Shown here: in pieces, positions 53,437-62,269 of the stretch
Layout of the letters: every line of letters begins with the position of its first letter
Position numbering within the stretch: the first letter of the stretch is position 1
Source: Gammaproteobacteria bacterium
GTDB lineage: Bacteria > Pseudomonadota > Gammaproteobacteria > Xanthomonadales > SZUA-36
DNA: 64,000 bases
Direction of reading: 5' to 3'
Assembly (NCBI GenBank): GCA_021772915.1
Contig: JAJFLB010000009.1
Span: forward strand, 62,001-126,000
The notes under the pieces: model-generated
The model's input: the letters and a program-made list of their open reading frames with translations, nothing else
Told to the model about the DNA's origin: nothing
Databases searched by the model: none
Made by a program: the position numbers and the translations under genes

Positions 53437-53924
53437 ACCTTGGTCGGGAAAGCCGCGGCCTGGTCGTGTTGACCATAGTGTCAGCTGTTTTGTTATCGAT
53501 GGTGAAATTGCCGGAAATGCTGCTGCCATTCAAGCCCTACTGGGTGGCGCTGGTGGTGGTTTACTGGACCCTTGAGACGCCTGGTGTAATTAACCTGGGG
53601 TTGGCTTTCCTGGTGGGTTTGGTGGTGGACATTCTGAGCGGGAGCTTGATGGGGCTACATGCGTTGAGTTTGGTTGTGATGGTATTTCTGGTGCAACGGT
53701 TTCGGTACCGATTGCGTTTTTTCCCACCCTGGCAACAGGCGCTAAGTGTATTGGGCTTGCTGGTCAATGATCGTATCATCCTGATTTGGATTATCGTGCT
53801 ACTTGGCGAGCCCATACCCACATGGGAGCACTGGCTGCCGCCACTGATAGGTATGGCCCTGTGGCCCTGGCTATTTCTGTTGCTGGATCGGCTACGAGCC
53901 CGCATGCGCTCGGGGCGGTCGTGA
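53433..53924 (+). CDS. mreD: Rod-shape-determining protein MreD
   Basis: A 163-residue inner-membrane protein with five to six helices (LVVLTIVSAVLLSMVKLPEM, WVALVVVYWTLETPGVINLG, VVDILSGSLMGLHALSLVVM). It completes the MreBCD complex and tunes MreC-PBP2 interaction. The GTG start overlaps the mreC stop and its own stop overlaps the mrdA start, both as GTGA. Confidence 0.95.
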   Translation: MNLGRESRGLVVLTIVSAVLLSMVKLPEMLLPFKPYWVALVVVYWTLETPGVINLGLAFLVGLVVDILSGSLMGLHALSLVVMVFLVQRFRYRLRFFPPWQQALSVLGLLVNDRIILIWIIVLLGEPIPTWEHWLPPLIGMALWPWLFLLLDRLRARMRSGRS

Positions 53925-55795
53925 TCGGTCGATCCGACACACGTTCCATCAAAGATTCCCGGGAGGAGCGGCGCCTGTTTGAACACCGGGCCAGAACCGG
54001 CTTGGCCTTTGTGATCGTTTTTCTCTTGGCATTGGTCGGACGCTATGTGTGGTTGCAGGTTATCGCCTACGAAAATTTTTCTACCCGATCTGAGAGCAAC
54101 CGTGTAAATGTACGGCCGTTGGTTCCCAATCGTGGCCTAATTTACGACCGTCGTGGACGGGTAATTGCAGAAAATCGCCCGGCCTACCGACTGGAAATAG
54201 TGCCGGAGAAGGTGCCGGGAAAAACCGATGGTCTCGATGCCCTGCTGGATGAGTTGTCCACTCTGGTTGAGCTCAATGAAGACGTCCGAAGGAGTTTCCA
54301 CAAAACACGTCGCCACTACCAGATGTTTGACAGTGTGCCGGTGAAGTTCAACTTGAGTGAACAGGAAGTTGCGCGCTTCGCGGTCAACCGACATCGCTTT
54401 GCAGGCGCGGACGTGGTTTCCTACCTATCAAGAAGTTATCCGTATGGTGAACTTTTGACACATGTACTCGGGTATGTCGGCCGAGTTGACGAGCACGACA
54501 TCGCCCGGTTGGACAAGGGTAATTACCGTGGTACACGTACGATCGGCAAAATTGGTGTTGAGCGGTATCGGGAAAAAATACTGCATGGCACCAGTGGCTT
54601 TGAACGGGTTGAGTCCAATGTACGGGGTCGGGTTGTGCGGGTACTGGAACGGCGTGGTGCAATCGCAGGAACCGACCTCGTGCTGTCGATCGATGTCGCC
54701 GTTCAACAGGCCGCGTGGGACGCGCTGGGCGAGCGGCCGGGCTCTGTGGTGGCCATTGATCCTGCAGATGGCAGCATCATCGCGTTGGTCAGCAAGCCCG
54801 CCTACAATCCCAATGATTTTGTGAGCGGAATCAGTCAACGAGCTTACAAGGCCATACTCGACACACCCTACCGCCCGTTATTCAACCGCGCGCTTATGGG
54901 TACCTACGGGCCTGGGTCTACCCTCAAACCTTTCATTGGTCTGGCGGGTCTGGAGTTAGAAGTGGTTTCACCACAAACGCGGATGTTTTCCAGTGGAACA
55001 TTTTATATTGAAGGTTTCAGCAGACCCTATCATGACTGGAAGGATGGTGGACACGGCTGGGTAACGATGAAAACGGCATTGGAGCAATCAGTCAACACCT
55101 ATTTTTATCAGCTGGCACTGGATCTGGGTATTGACCGCATGCACGCCTATCTGAGCCAGTTTGGTTTTGGCTCGATCACGGGTGTGGACATGACGGGTGA
55201 GGGCGAGGGTTTATTACCGTCTCGCGAATGGAAACAAAACAGCCATGGCGAGCCCTGGTATCCCGGTGAAACAGTAATTGCCGGTATTGGCCAGGGTTTC
55301 AACCTGGTAACACCATTGCAGCTGGCCAATGCTGTAGCAACACTTGTCAATGGCGGCAAAAGGCATGCGCCCAGGCTGCTGTATGCTGCTAAGAAGGCCG
55401 GTGATGAGCGGGCTGAACGTACCAACGCCCCAATTGCGTTCGAGGTGCCGGTGAAAGATACACGGGCCTGGCAAACGGTTCTCAGTGGCATGGATCGGGT
55501 GGTCAATGGCCCGCTTGGAACCGCAAAGGAGGTTGCTGTGAATACCCGCTACAGAGTGGGCGGTAAAACGGGTACAGCTCAGGTCTACATGCTCGACCAA
55601 GACGCAACTGTCACAGACGAAGAGGTGGCTCAACATCTTCGTGACCATGCGCTTTTCGTTGCTTTTGCGCCCGTAAATGTACCGAGGATTGCAATTGCTG
55701 TGGTGGTAGAACATGGTGGCGCCGGTTCAAAAGTGGCGGCGCCTGTGGCGCGGGCGACACTGGATGCCTGGCTTGACCAGGAGCTTACTCCGTGA
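53921..55795 (+). CDS. mrdA: Penicillin-binding protein 2 (elongasome transpeptidase)
   Basis: A 624-residue class B PBP that cross-links peptidoglycan with RodA. One N-terminal helix (ARTGLAFVIVFLLALVGRYV) and the dimerisation domain (NRGLIYDRRGRVIAENRPAY) precede the transpeptidase domain. Catalytic motifs are GPGSTLKPFIG (SxxK), EQSVNTYFYQ (SxN) and VGGKTGTAQVY (KTG). The GTG start at 53921 overlaps mreD by four bases and gives the normal length; an earlier frame start at 53786 would lie inside mreD. Its stop overlaps the rodA start (GTGA). Confidence 0.97.
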   Translation: MIGRSDTRSIKDSREERRLFEHRARTGLAFVIVFLLALVGRYVWLQVIAYENFSTRSESNRVNVRPLVPNRGLIYDRRGRVIAENRPAYRLEIVPEKVPGKTDGLDALLDELSTLVELNEDVRRSFHKTRRHYQMFDSVPVKFNLSEQEVARFAVNRHRFAGADVVSYLSRSYPYGELLTHVLGYVGRVDEHDIARLDKGNYRGTRTIGKIGVERYREKILHGTSGFERVESNVRGRVVRVLERRGAIAGTDLVLSIDVAVQQAAWDALGERPGSVVAIDPADGSIIALVSKPAYNPNDFVSGISQRAYKAILDTPYRPLFNRALMGTYGPGSTLKPFIGLAGLELEVVSPQTRMFSSGTFYIEGFSRPYHDWKDGGHGWVTMKTALEQSVNTYFYQLALDLGIDRMHAYLSQFGFGSITGVDMTGEGEGLLPSREWKQNSHGEPWYPGETVIAGIGQGFNLVTPLQLANAVATLVNGGKRHAPRLLYAAKKAGDERAERTNAPIAFEVPVKDTRAWQTVLSGMDRVVNGPLGTAKEVAVNTRYRVGGKTGTAQVYMLDQDATVTDEEVAQHLRDHALFVAFAPVNVPRIAIAVVVEHGGAGSKVAAPVARATLDAWLDQELTP

Positions 55796-56883
55796 GGCGT
55801 CGAATGCCGGTGTGGATGGGGGTGCCCCGGCTGGATCCGGTTTTGCTGGTCTTGCTCGTGCTGGTTATCTTTTTTGGGTTGCTGGTGTTGTACAGTGCGT
55901 CTGGTAAAGATTTGGAGATGGTTTATCGCCAGTCTGTACGCCTCGGTGTGGGGATTGTTGCCATGTTGGCGATCTCCCAGGTGCCTCCGCACACCCTGAG
56001 AATTTGGACGCCGTGGCTATATGTCATTGGCATAATCATGTTACTGGCGACCTGGGCCCTGGGTGTTGGACGTGGCACACAACGTTGGCTTGATCTTGGT
56101 CTGATTCGGTTTCAACCCTCCGAGCTGATGAAGTTGGCGGTGCCGATGATGGTGGCCTGGTACTTACACGCCAGGGTGTTACCACCTGCGCTCAAAGCGG
56201 TCATGGTTGCGTTGTTGATTCTGTTAGTTCCAACCTTGCTGATTGCGCGGCAACCTGATCTTGGAACCGCGTTACTGGTTGCAGCCTCCGGTGTATTCAC
56301 CCTGTATCTGGCCGGTTTAAGGTGGCGTGTATTGTTGGGTTTAGGCGCCGTTATGGCTGCGGCCATGCCGGTGCTTTGGCTGATTATGAAGGAGTACCAA
56401 CGTGATCGAGTGCGTACGTTTCTGAACCCTGAGGCCGATCCACTGGGGCACGGCTGGAATATTATCCAGTCCAAGATTGCAGTGGGTTCGGGTGGTCTTT
56501 CCGGCAAGGGTTGGCTGCAGGGAACACAGTCAAATCTTGAGTTTATTCCTGAAAGACATACGGACTTTATCCTGGCTGTACTGTCTGAAGAATTTGGCTT
56601 GATCGGTGTCATGGGTTTAATGTTGGTTTATATTCTATTGATCGCCAGGGGACTGCACATTGCCAGTAACGCACGTGATACAGGCTCCAGGTTGCTGGCC
56701 GGCAGTCTTAGCCTGACATTGTTCGTTTATGTGCTGGTTAATGGTGGCATGGTGTCCGGGGTATTGCCGGTCGTTGGTGTAGCCTTGCCGTTGATCAGTT
56801 ATGGTGGGACATCGGCCGTGACACTTTTGATAGGTTTCGGCGTCTTAATGTCCATCCACGGTCACAGGAAATTCATAAGGTAA
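55792..56883 (+). CDS. mrdB: RodA (SEDS peptidoglycan glycosyltransferase)
   Basis: A 363-residue SEDS protein with ten helices that polymerises lipid II in partnership with PBP2. Motifs include GRGTQRWLDLGLIRFQPSEL, the catalytic-region segment ARQPDLGTALLVAASG, QSKIAVGSGGLSGKGWLQGT, EFIPERHTDFILAVLSEEFG and LPLISYGGTSAVTLL. The GTG start overlaps mrdA by four bases, and the stop shares a base with the mltB start (TAATG). Confidence 0.97.
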   Translation: MRRRMPVWMGVPRLDPVLLVLLVLVIFFGLLVLYSASGKDLEMVYRQSVRLGVGIVAMLAISQVPPHTLRIWTPWLYVIGIIMLLATWALGVGRGTQRWLDLGLIRFQPSELMKLAVPMMVAWYLHARVLPPALKAVMVALLILLVPTLLIARQPDLGTALLVAASGVFTLYLAGLRWRVLLGLGAVMAAAMPVLWLIMKEYQRDRVRTFLNPEADPLGHGWNIIQSKIAVGSGGLSGKGWLQGTQSNLEFIPERHTDFILAVLSEEFGLIGVMGLMLVYILLIARGLHIASNARDTGSRLLAGSLSLTLFVYVLVNGGMVSGVLPVVGVALPLISYGGTSAVTLLIGFGVLMSIHGHRKFIR

Positions 56884-57887
56884 TGTTCAAAGCAGGTGTT
56901 CATAAAGCAATGAGAAAACTGGTCTTGTGTTTGTTTTTCTGTACCTCGGTGCTTGCAAACGAGCATCCTGGAATGGACGCTTTCCTGGAGCGTGTCGCTG
57001 AAGAAGGTGGTTTGTCCGAGAGTGATGTTAAAGCTTTACTCAACAAGGCCGAATACAAGCAATCGATAGTAGATGCCATCAGCCGTCCTGCGGAAGGCAA
57101 ACCGTGGCATGAATACCGGCCTATATTTCTGACCAGCAAGCGAATTCACGAGGGAATCGATTTCTGGGAAGAGAACCGTGAGCTGATAAGGACGGCAGCA
57201 AGGCAGTTCGGTGTGGACGAGGCCATCATCGTGGCCATCATCGGAGTAGAAACATTTTACGGGCGCATCACCGGTAGCTACCGGATCATTGATGCTTTGG
57301 TGACGCTCGGCTTTTATTATCCACAGAATCTATCCCGGGACAGGACACCCTTCTTTTCCGCGGAGTTGTTGCACTATCTCAATCTTGCCAACGAGGAAGG
57401 GTTGCCAGCCGATGAAATAACCGGGTCCTATGCCGGGGCGATGGGGATGGGTCAGTTCATGCCCAGTAGTTATCGCGAATACGCCGTGGATTTTGACCAA
57501 GACGGTCGCCGTGACCTGTGGCGCTCAACAGCAGATGTCGTTGGCAGTGTTGCAAATTACCTCCACCGGCACGGGTGGCAATTGGGTCAGCCGGTGACCA
57601 GCAGCGTTCGGATATCTGCAGATACGGCACTTGAGAAAGTATCAACCCAGAGCTTTAAACCAACACTGAGTGTGGCTGAGTGGCAGGAGTTGGGATTCGA
57701 GGGCTCGAGCGCTTTACGCCGGGGATTACCAGCGGCGGTGTTGAAATTGGCTGAGAAAAACCACGATACGTACTGGCTGACTTTCAGAAATTTTTATGTC
57801 ATCACCCGTTATAACAGAAGCCCACGTTACGCCATGGCAGTTTACGAATTGAGTCGGGAAATTCTTAAGGGTATGGACGGTCCCTGA
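56883..57887 (+). CDS. mltB: Lytic murein transglycosylase B
   Basis: A 334-residue MltB-family enzyme that cleaves the glycan strand to give 1,6-anhydro ends. A signal peptide (RKLVLCLFFCTSVLAN) lacks a clear lipobox, so it is probably soluble rather than a lipoprotein. The catalytic Glu is in IIVAIIGVETFYGRITGSYR, and GSYAGAMGMGQFMPSSYREY is the family signature. It starts inside the rodA stop and shares a base with rlpA (TGATG). Confidence 0.94.
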   Translation: MFKAGVHKAMRKLVLCLFFCTSVLANEHPGMDAFLERVAEEGGLSESDVKALLNKAEYKQSIVDAISRPAEGKPWHEYRPIFLTSKRIHEGIDFWEENRELIRTAARQFGVDEAIIVAIIGVETFYGRITGSYRIIDALVTLGFYYPQNLSRDRTPFFSAELLHYLNLANEEGLPADEITGSYAGAMGMGQFMPSSYREYAVDFDQDGRRDLWRSTADVVGSVANYLHRHGWQLGQPVTSSVRISADTALEKVSTQSFKPTLSVAEWQELGFEGSSALRRGLPAAVLKLAEKNHDTYWLTFRNFYVITRYNRSPRYAMAVYELSREILKGMDGP

Positions 57888-58660
57888 TGAAGAGATTGGC
57901 GTTTCCCGCAGCGGTGTCGGTATTGCTATTGATGGGTTGTGCGGGGGAAAAGCACCGGGAAAAAGCTAAAAGTGATGGCCCTTCAAGCCGGAATATCAGG
58001 GCTTCGGATGTCCGGGATGCCGTCCCCAGAGACGAACCACTGGCCCGATATGGGAATCGTTCGCCGTATACGGTGTTGGGAAAGACCTATAGGGTATTGT
58101 CATCCAGCAAGGGTTATCACGAACGTGGGGTTGCATCCTGGTACGGCAGCAAGTTTCATGGCCGACGCACTTCCAGTGGTGAGTTGTTCGACATGCATTT
58201 GGCGACGGCAGCGCACAAAAGCCTGCCCTTGCCGACCTATGCAAAAGTCACTAATCTTGATAACGGCAAAAAAATGATTGTAAAAATCAACGACCGTGGC
58301 CCGTTTCACGCCGGTCGCATCATTGATCTGTCATACGGGGCAGCCATCAGGTTGGGAGTAGACAAAACCGGGACCGCGCGGGTCGACGTACGTGCCATCG
58401 ATGTCGAGACCCGCAGAAGATCGTCGGTTAAAATTGCGGATGGAACGTTTTTGCAGGTCGGCGCATTCAAAAAGCGTAAAGCTGCCAACAAACTGGCGGG
58501 GAAACTATTGGCCGCGCACCTGAAGCCGGTTTCGGTACAGAAAAGCCGTGGATTGTACAAGGTGTGGATAGGGCCTTATGCTTCAAAAACGGAGATAGAA
58601 TTCGGTGTACGTCGTGTCGTTGAACTCGGTTACGAGCGGCCGCACACAGTTAAGCGCTGA
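57887..58660 (+). CDS. rlpA: Septal/rare lipoprotein RlpA
   Basis: A 257-residue lipoprotein with the lipobox LLMGC (Cys after residues LLLMG). The double-psi beta-barrel carries VASWYGSKFHGRRTSSGELF and KINDRGPFHAGRIIDLSYGA, the lytic-transglycosylase core of RlpA. A C-terminal SPOR domain (GTFLQVGAFKKRKAANKLAG ... YKVWIGPYASK) binds denuded glycan strands. The gene overlaps the mltB stop by one base. Confidence 0.94.
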   Translation: MKRLAFPAAVSVLLLMGCAGEKHREKAKSDGPSSRNIRASDVRDAVPRDEPLARYGNRSPYTVLGKTYRVLSSSKGYHERGVASWYGSKFHGRRTSSGELFDMHLATAAHKSLPLPTYAKVTNLDNGKKMIVKINDRGPFHAGRIIDLSYGAAIRLGVDKTGTARVDVRAIDVETRRRSSVKIADGTFLQVGAFKKRKAANKLAGKLLAAHLKPVSVQKSRGLYKVWIGPYASKTEIEFGVRRVVELGYERPHTVKR

Positions 58661-58697
58661 TACTTCGGTTAAGAGATTTAGGGAAACACAGTTGATC

Positions 58698-59873
58698 ATG
58701 AACAAGTTCTGGCCATTGATGGTGTTAATAATGGTGATGTCTTTTGGCTCACTGGCGCAAAGCCCATCAGTTTCACCGATAAGGATACCCACACCGGCAG
58801 CACCGGAACTGGGTGCAAACAGCTATATATTGATGGATTTCAACAGTGGTCGCGTGCTGGTTGAAAAAAGTCCGGACAGCCCTGTTGAACCCGCCAGCAT
58901 TACCAAGCTGATGACCAGTTATGTCATCTTTGCGGAGCTCGCCAATGGCAACATCAAGCTGGGAGATGCCGTAGCCATCAGCGAAAAGGCTTGGCGTACG
59001 GGCGGCTCTCGTATGTTCATTGAGCCTGGTATGGAGGTGACGGTTGAACAGTTGATAAAAGGTATGGTAATCCAATCCGGCAATGACGCCAGCGTTGCGC
59101 TGGCAGAGCACCTGGCGGGTACTGAAGAGGCATTTGCTGCTTTGATGAACCTGTATGCCGAGCAATTGGGGATACCAAACAGTCATTTCATGAATGCAAC
59201 CGGTTTACCGCAAGAGGGCCATTACACCACGGCGCGAGATGTTGCAGTGCTGAGTGCTGCTTTGATTGCGGATTTTCCGGATTACTATCGTTGGTATTCT
59301 GAAAAAGAATATAGTTTCAATGAGATACGCCAGCATAACCGTAACAACCTTTTGTGGCGTGACCCGGCGGTTGACGGTTTGAAAACCGGTCACACCCAGG
59401 CTGCAGGTTATTGCCTGGCCGCTTCGGCCAAACGCGATGGTATGCGTCTGATCAGCGTGGTGCTGGGTTCCGGTTCAGAGTCATCACGGGTTAGTGAGAG
59501 CCAGAGTCTGTTGGGTTATGGATTTCGGTACTTCGAAACCGTGCAGTTGTATAAAGCCGGTCAGGAGTTGGCTCATGGCAAAGTCTGGAAAGGTGCACAG
59601 GATCAAATCACCCTGGGGATTCTTGATGATCTGTTCGTAACCATTCCACGTGGTCGTTACAATGATCTGGATGCACAGGTTGAAATGCGGCCGGAGTTGA
59701 TCGCGCCGTTGGCCAAGGATGAACAGGTGGGGCAGATATCCATCCGGCTTGAGCAAGAGGTCATTGCCAATCGGGGGTTGATCGTCCTCGAGTCCGTGGC
59801 AGAGGCGGGATTTTTTGGCCGTACCTGGGATGGCATCAGCATGTGGGTCGGTAGCCTGTTTGGTGACGATTGA
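58698..59873 (+). CDS. dacA: D-alanyl-D-alanine carboxypeptidase (PBP5/6 type)
   Basis: A 391-residue class C PBP that trims the terminal D-Ala from pentapeptides. The signal peptide starts NKFWPLMVLIMVMSFGSLAQ. Motifs are EPASITKLMTSY (SxxK), VIQSGNDASVALAE (SxN) and VDGLKTGHTQAAGY (KTG). The C-terminal domain ends in an amphipathic anchor (FFGRTWDGISMWVGSLFG). The start is the ATG opening the signal; a longer frame back to 58605 overlaps rlpA. Confidence 0.95.
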   Translation: MNKFWPLMVLIMVMSFGSLAQSPSVSPIRIPTPAAPELGANSYILMDFNSGRVLVEKSPDSPVEPASITKLMTSYVIFAELANGNIKLGDAVAISEKAWRTGGSRMFIEPGMEVTVEQLIKGMVIQSGNDASVALAEHLAGTEEAFAALMNLYAEQLGIPNSHFMNATGLPQEGHYTTARDVAVLSAALIADFPDYYRWYSEKEYSFNEIRQHNRNNLLWRDPAVDGLKTGHTQAAGYCLAASAKRDGMRLISVVLGSGSESSRVSESQSLLGYGFRYFETVQLYKAGQELAHGKVWKGAQDQITLGILDDLFVTIPRGRYNDLDAQVEMRPELIAPLAKDEQVGQISIRLEQEVIANRGLIVLESVAEAGFFGRTWDGISMWVGSLFGDD

Positions 59874-60181
59874 TGAACTCCGGTCATTCGATTACAGACT
59901 CGCCGGTGCCGGGGGAGTCGAAGACAGAAACCCTGCTTGAATTTCCCTGTCGTTTCCCGGTCAAGATCATGGGTAAGAATAAAAACGACTTTACTTCGCT
60001 GGTTACAAGTATCGTGCTGAATCACGCAAGTATTTTTGAGGATGAGGCAATAACTACCAACAGCAGCGGTGAGGGTAACTTTGTTTCTGTAACAATCACC
60101 ATTGACGCACAATCAAAAACCCAACTGGATCTCATTTACCAGGAACTCGTAGATTGCGAACAGGTATTGGTGGCATTGTGA
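59873..60181 (+). CDS. ybeD: YbeD/DUF493 family protein
   Basis: A 102-residue UPF0250 protein with the ferredoxin-like fold of YbeD. Key segments are LLEFPCRFPVKIMGKNKNDF, ITTNSSGEGNFVSVTITIDA and the C-terminal IYQELVDCEQVLVAL. The fold resembles allosteric ACT-like domains, and the gene is conserved between dacA and lipB in this group. The ATG overlaps the dacA stop (TGATG). Confidence 0.93.
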   Translation: MNSGHSITDSPVPGESKTETLLEFPCRFPVKIMGKNKNDFTSLVTSIVLNHASIFEDEAITTNSSGEGNFVSVTITIDAQSKTQLDLIYQELVDCEQVLVAL

Positions 60182-60187
60182 CGCAGT

Positions 60188-60347
60188 GTAGGACCGACGA
60201 GCTTGCTCGTCGGGAACATCGCAGTTGTGTAAACTGTTCCCGAAGAGCAAGCTCGTCGGTCCTACGAATCTTTCCAGGTTTCCGGCGAGTGATTTCGTCA
60301 GTCCCGTGGCCCTCTGTTGGGTTGCCGGAGAACAAGCTCGTCGGTAC
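60188..60347. repeat. REP-like palindromic repeat cluster between ybeD and lipB
   Basis: Two inverted copies of a GTAGGACCGACGAGCTTGCT-type unit (60188-60217 and 60235-60264) form a large hairpin pair. A third, partial copy (AACAAGCTCGTCGGTAC, 60331-60347) follows. This resembles REP/BIME elements mobilised by RAYT transposases. No RAYT gene is in the window. Confidence 0.8.
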
Positions 60348-60406
60348 TGGGTGATATGCTCTCTAAGCCCAAAAGCAACAGGAAGTTTATTGAAACCGCT
60401 CACCTG

Positions 60407-61066
60407 ATGGTCCGTCGTCTGGGTTTATCAGACTATGAGCCGGTCTGGCGTGCCATGCAGGAATTTACAGATCAACGCAATGAATCCACGCCCGATGAGT
60501 TGTGGCTGGTTGAACACCCGCCGGTTTTTACGCAGGGTCAGGCGGGTCGTGCAGAGCACTTGCTCGCACCTGGTGACATACCGGTAATTCAGGTGGACCG
60601 GGGTGGTCAGGTAACTTATCACGGCCCAGGTCAGATCGTTGCCTATCCTTTAGTCGACATTCGCAGGCTGGGTATGAGTGTGCGGGAACTGGTGACCGGC
60701 ATCGAGCAGTCAATCATTGACGTGTTAAACAGTTACGCGATTGACGCGGAGCGTGTCAAAGGTGCCCCGGGCGTGTATGTCGATGGTGTCAAGATTGCCG
60801 CATTGGGACTCAGGGTGCGCAAGGGCAAATCTTTTCACGGTCTCGCGCTCAACATCAAAATGGATCTCGAGCCATTTCAGCGCATCAATCCCTGCGGGTT
60901 CGAAGGATTGCAGGTGACAAATCTGGTGGCGTTTGCAGAGACTTCAATGGCAGAGGCGGAAGACAGGCTGATTAGATGCCTGAGTAATTTCCTGGGCTAC
61001 TACGACAGTGTCTGTCAGTCGGAAGACGGTCTCAACTCACGCACAAGCCGGAAGGTCGTCGGGTGA
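60407..61066 (+). CDS. lipB: Octanoyltransferase LipB
   Basis: LipB transfers octanoate from acyl-ACP to lipoyl domains. The family start [20 protein letters not shown] leads to the active-site segments [20 protein letters not shown] and [20 protein letters not shown], followed by [20 protein letters not shown] with the catalytic Cys in [13 protein letters not shown]. From the chosen ATG it has 219 residues; an ATG at 60356 would add 17. It overlaps lipA by four bases (GTGA). The REP cluster lies just upstream. Confidence 0.95.
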   Translation: MVRRLGLSDYEPVWRAMQEFTDQRNESTPDELWLVEHPPVFTQGQAGRAEHLLAPGDIPVIQVDRGGQVTYHGPGQIVAYPLVDIRRLGMSVRELVTGIEQSIIDVLNSYAIDAERVKGAPGVYVDGVKIAALGLRVRKGKSFHGLALNIKMDLEPFQRINPCGFEGLQVTNLVAFAETSMAEAEDRLIRCLSNFLGYYDSVCQSEDGLNSRTSRKVVG

Positions 61067-62052
61067 CTGGGAAAAGCAAAATTCCCATTCGTGTTAGTGG
61101 TCGGAAGAAGCCCGGCAGCAAGGAATTGGGGGCCGATAAACTGGCACGGAACAAGTCTCGGTTTGCATCGGGTAAGCCCGCATTAAGTAAGCCGCCCTGG
61201 ATCCGGGTTCGGTTGCCAGCGGGTAATGCAGTGGCAGAACTCAAATCACGTTTGCGTGACAAGGGGCTTGTGACCGTTTGCGAAGCGGCCACCTGCCCTA
61301 ATATTCACGAATGTTTCAACAAGGGCACCGCCACCTTCATGATATTGGGCGAGATATGTACCCGCAGGTGCTCCTTTTGTGATGTGGCGCATGGCCGGCC
61401 GAAGCCACCCGATTCCAACGAGCCGGAAAACCTGGCACGCACCATCCGGGATATGCAGTTGCGTTACGTGGTTATAACGTCTGTGGACCGGGACGACCTG
61501 CGTGATGGTGGCGCCGGACACTACACCCGCTGCCTGGACCGCATTCGTGAATTGAACCCAGCTATCAAGCTGGAAATACTGGTGCCTGATTTTCGCGGCA
61601 AGGGCCGTATGGAAAGGGCATTGAAGATTCTGGCGGACTCGCTGCCGGACGTGTTTAACCACAACCTCGAAACCGTCGAGCCCTTATACCCGAATGTAAG
61701 ACCGGGCGCAGACTATGCCTGGTCGCTGGAACTGCTCAATCGCTTTAAGGCACAGCACCCGGATATTCCGACTAAATCAGGGATCATGTTAGGTCTCGGC
61801 GAAACTTTCGAGCAGGTGGAGCAGGCTCTGAGAGACCTGCGCTCGCACGCCGTGGACATGCTTACACTGGGACAGTATTTGCAGCCGACTCCGCACCACC
61901 ATCCGGTCTTGCGCTTTTGGTTGCCGGAAGAATTTGAAGCCCTGGCCGAGTTGGGTTACGGTTTGGGCTTTACACACGTGGCTTCGGGCCCTTTGGTCAG
62001 ATCTTCTTATCATGCCGATTTGATGGCTGAAGAGTCAGGGCTGATCGCCTGA
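61063..62052 (+). CDS. lipA: Lipoyl synthase LipA
   Basis: A 329-residue radical SAM enzyme that inserts two sulfurs into octanoyl domains. The auxiliary cluster uses [12 protein letters not shown]. The radical SAM cluster is in [15 protein letters not shown]. The C-terminal [18 protein letters not shown] is the conserved RSSYHAD loop whose Ser caps the auxiliary cluster. The GTG start overlaps the lipB stop. Confidence 0.97.
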   Translation: MTGKSKIPIRVSGRKKPGSKELGADKLARNKSRFASGKPALSKPPWIRVRLPAGNAVAELKSRLRDKGLVTVCEAATCPNIHECFNKGTATFMILGEICTRRCSFCDVAHGRPKPPDSNEPENLARTIRDMQLRYVVITSVDRDDLRDGGAGHYTRCLDRIRELNPAIKLEILVPDFRGKGRMERALKILADSLPDVFNHNLETVEPLYPNVRPGADYAWSLELLNRFKAQHPDIPTKSGIMLGLGETFEQVEQALRDLRSHAVDMLTLGQYLQPTPHHHPVLRFWLPEEFEALAELGYGLGFTHVASGPLVRSSYHADLMAEESGLIA

Positions 62053-62269
62053 TTTGGTCCGAGTGTAGTGTACCGTTGATGGGTTCCATTTATGCGTTAC
62101 GCTACACCGGACAAAGATCGTCTAAACTTTTGACCCTTGCGTTACCGAGCCGGCCAGTGCTTAAATAGTTGCGAATTTAACCGGGCCCGGCAACTCAAAG
62201 CCGGGTTTGTGGTCTGTAAGTTAGCGAAAAAGGGTTTAAGGTCGCAATTAACTGTTGGAGTAAATAGGT

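Noticed and set aside
53786-53920. N-terminal extension of PBP2 upstream of 53921
   Set aside because: It would overlap mreD by 139 bases and shows no PBP2 character; the GTGA overlap at 53921 gives the normal length.
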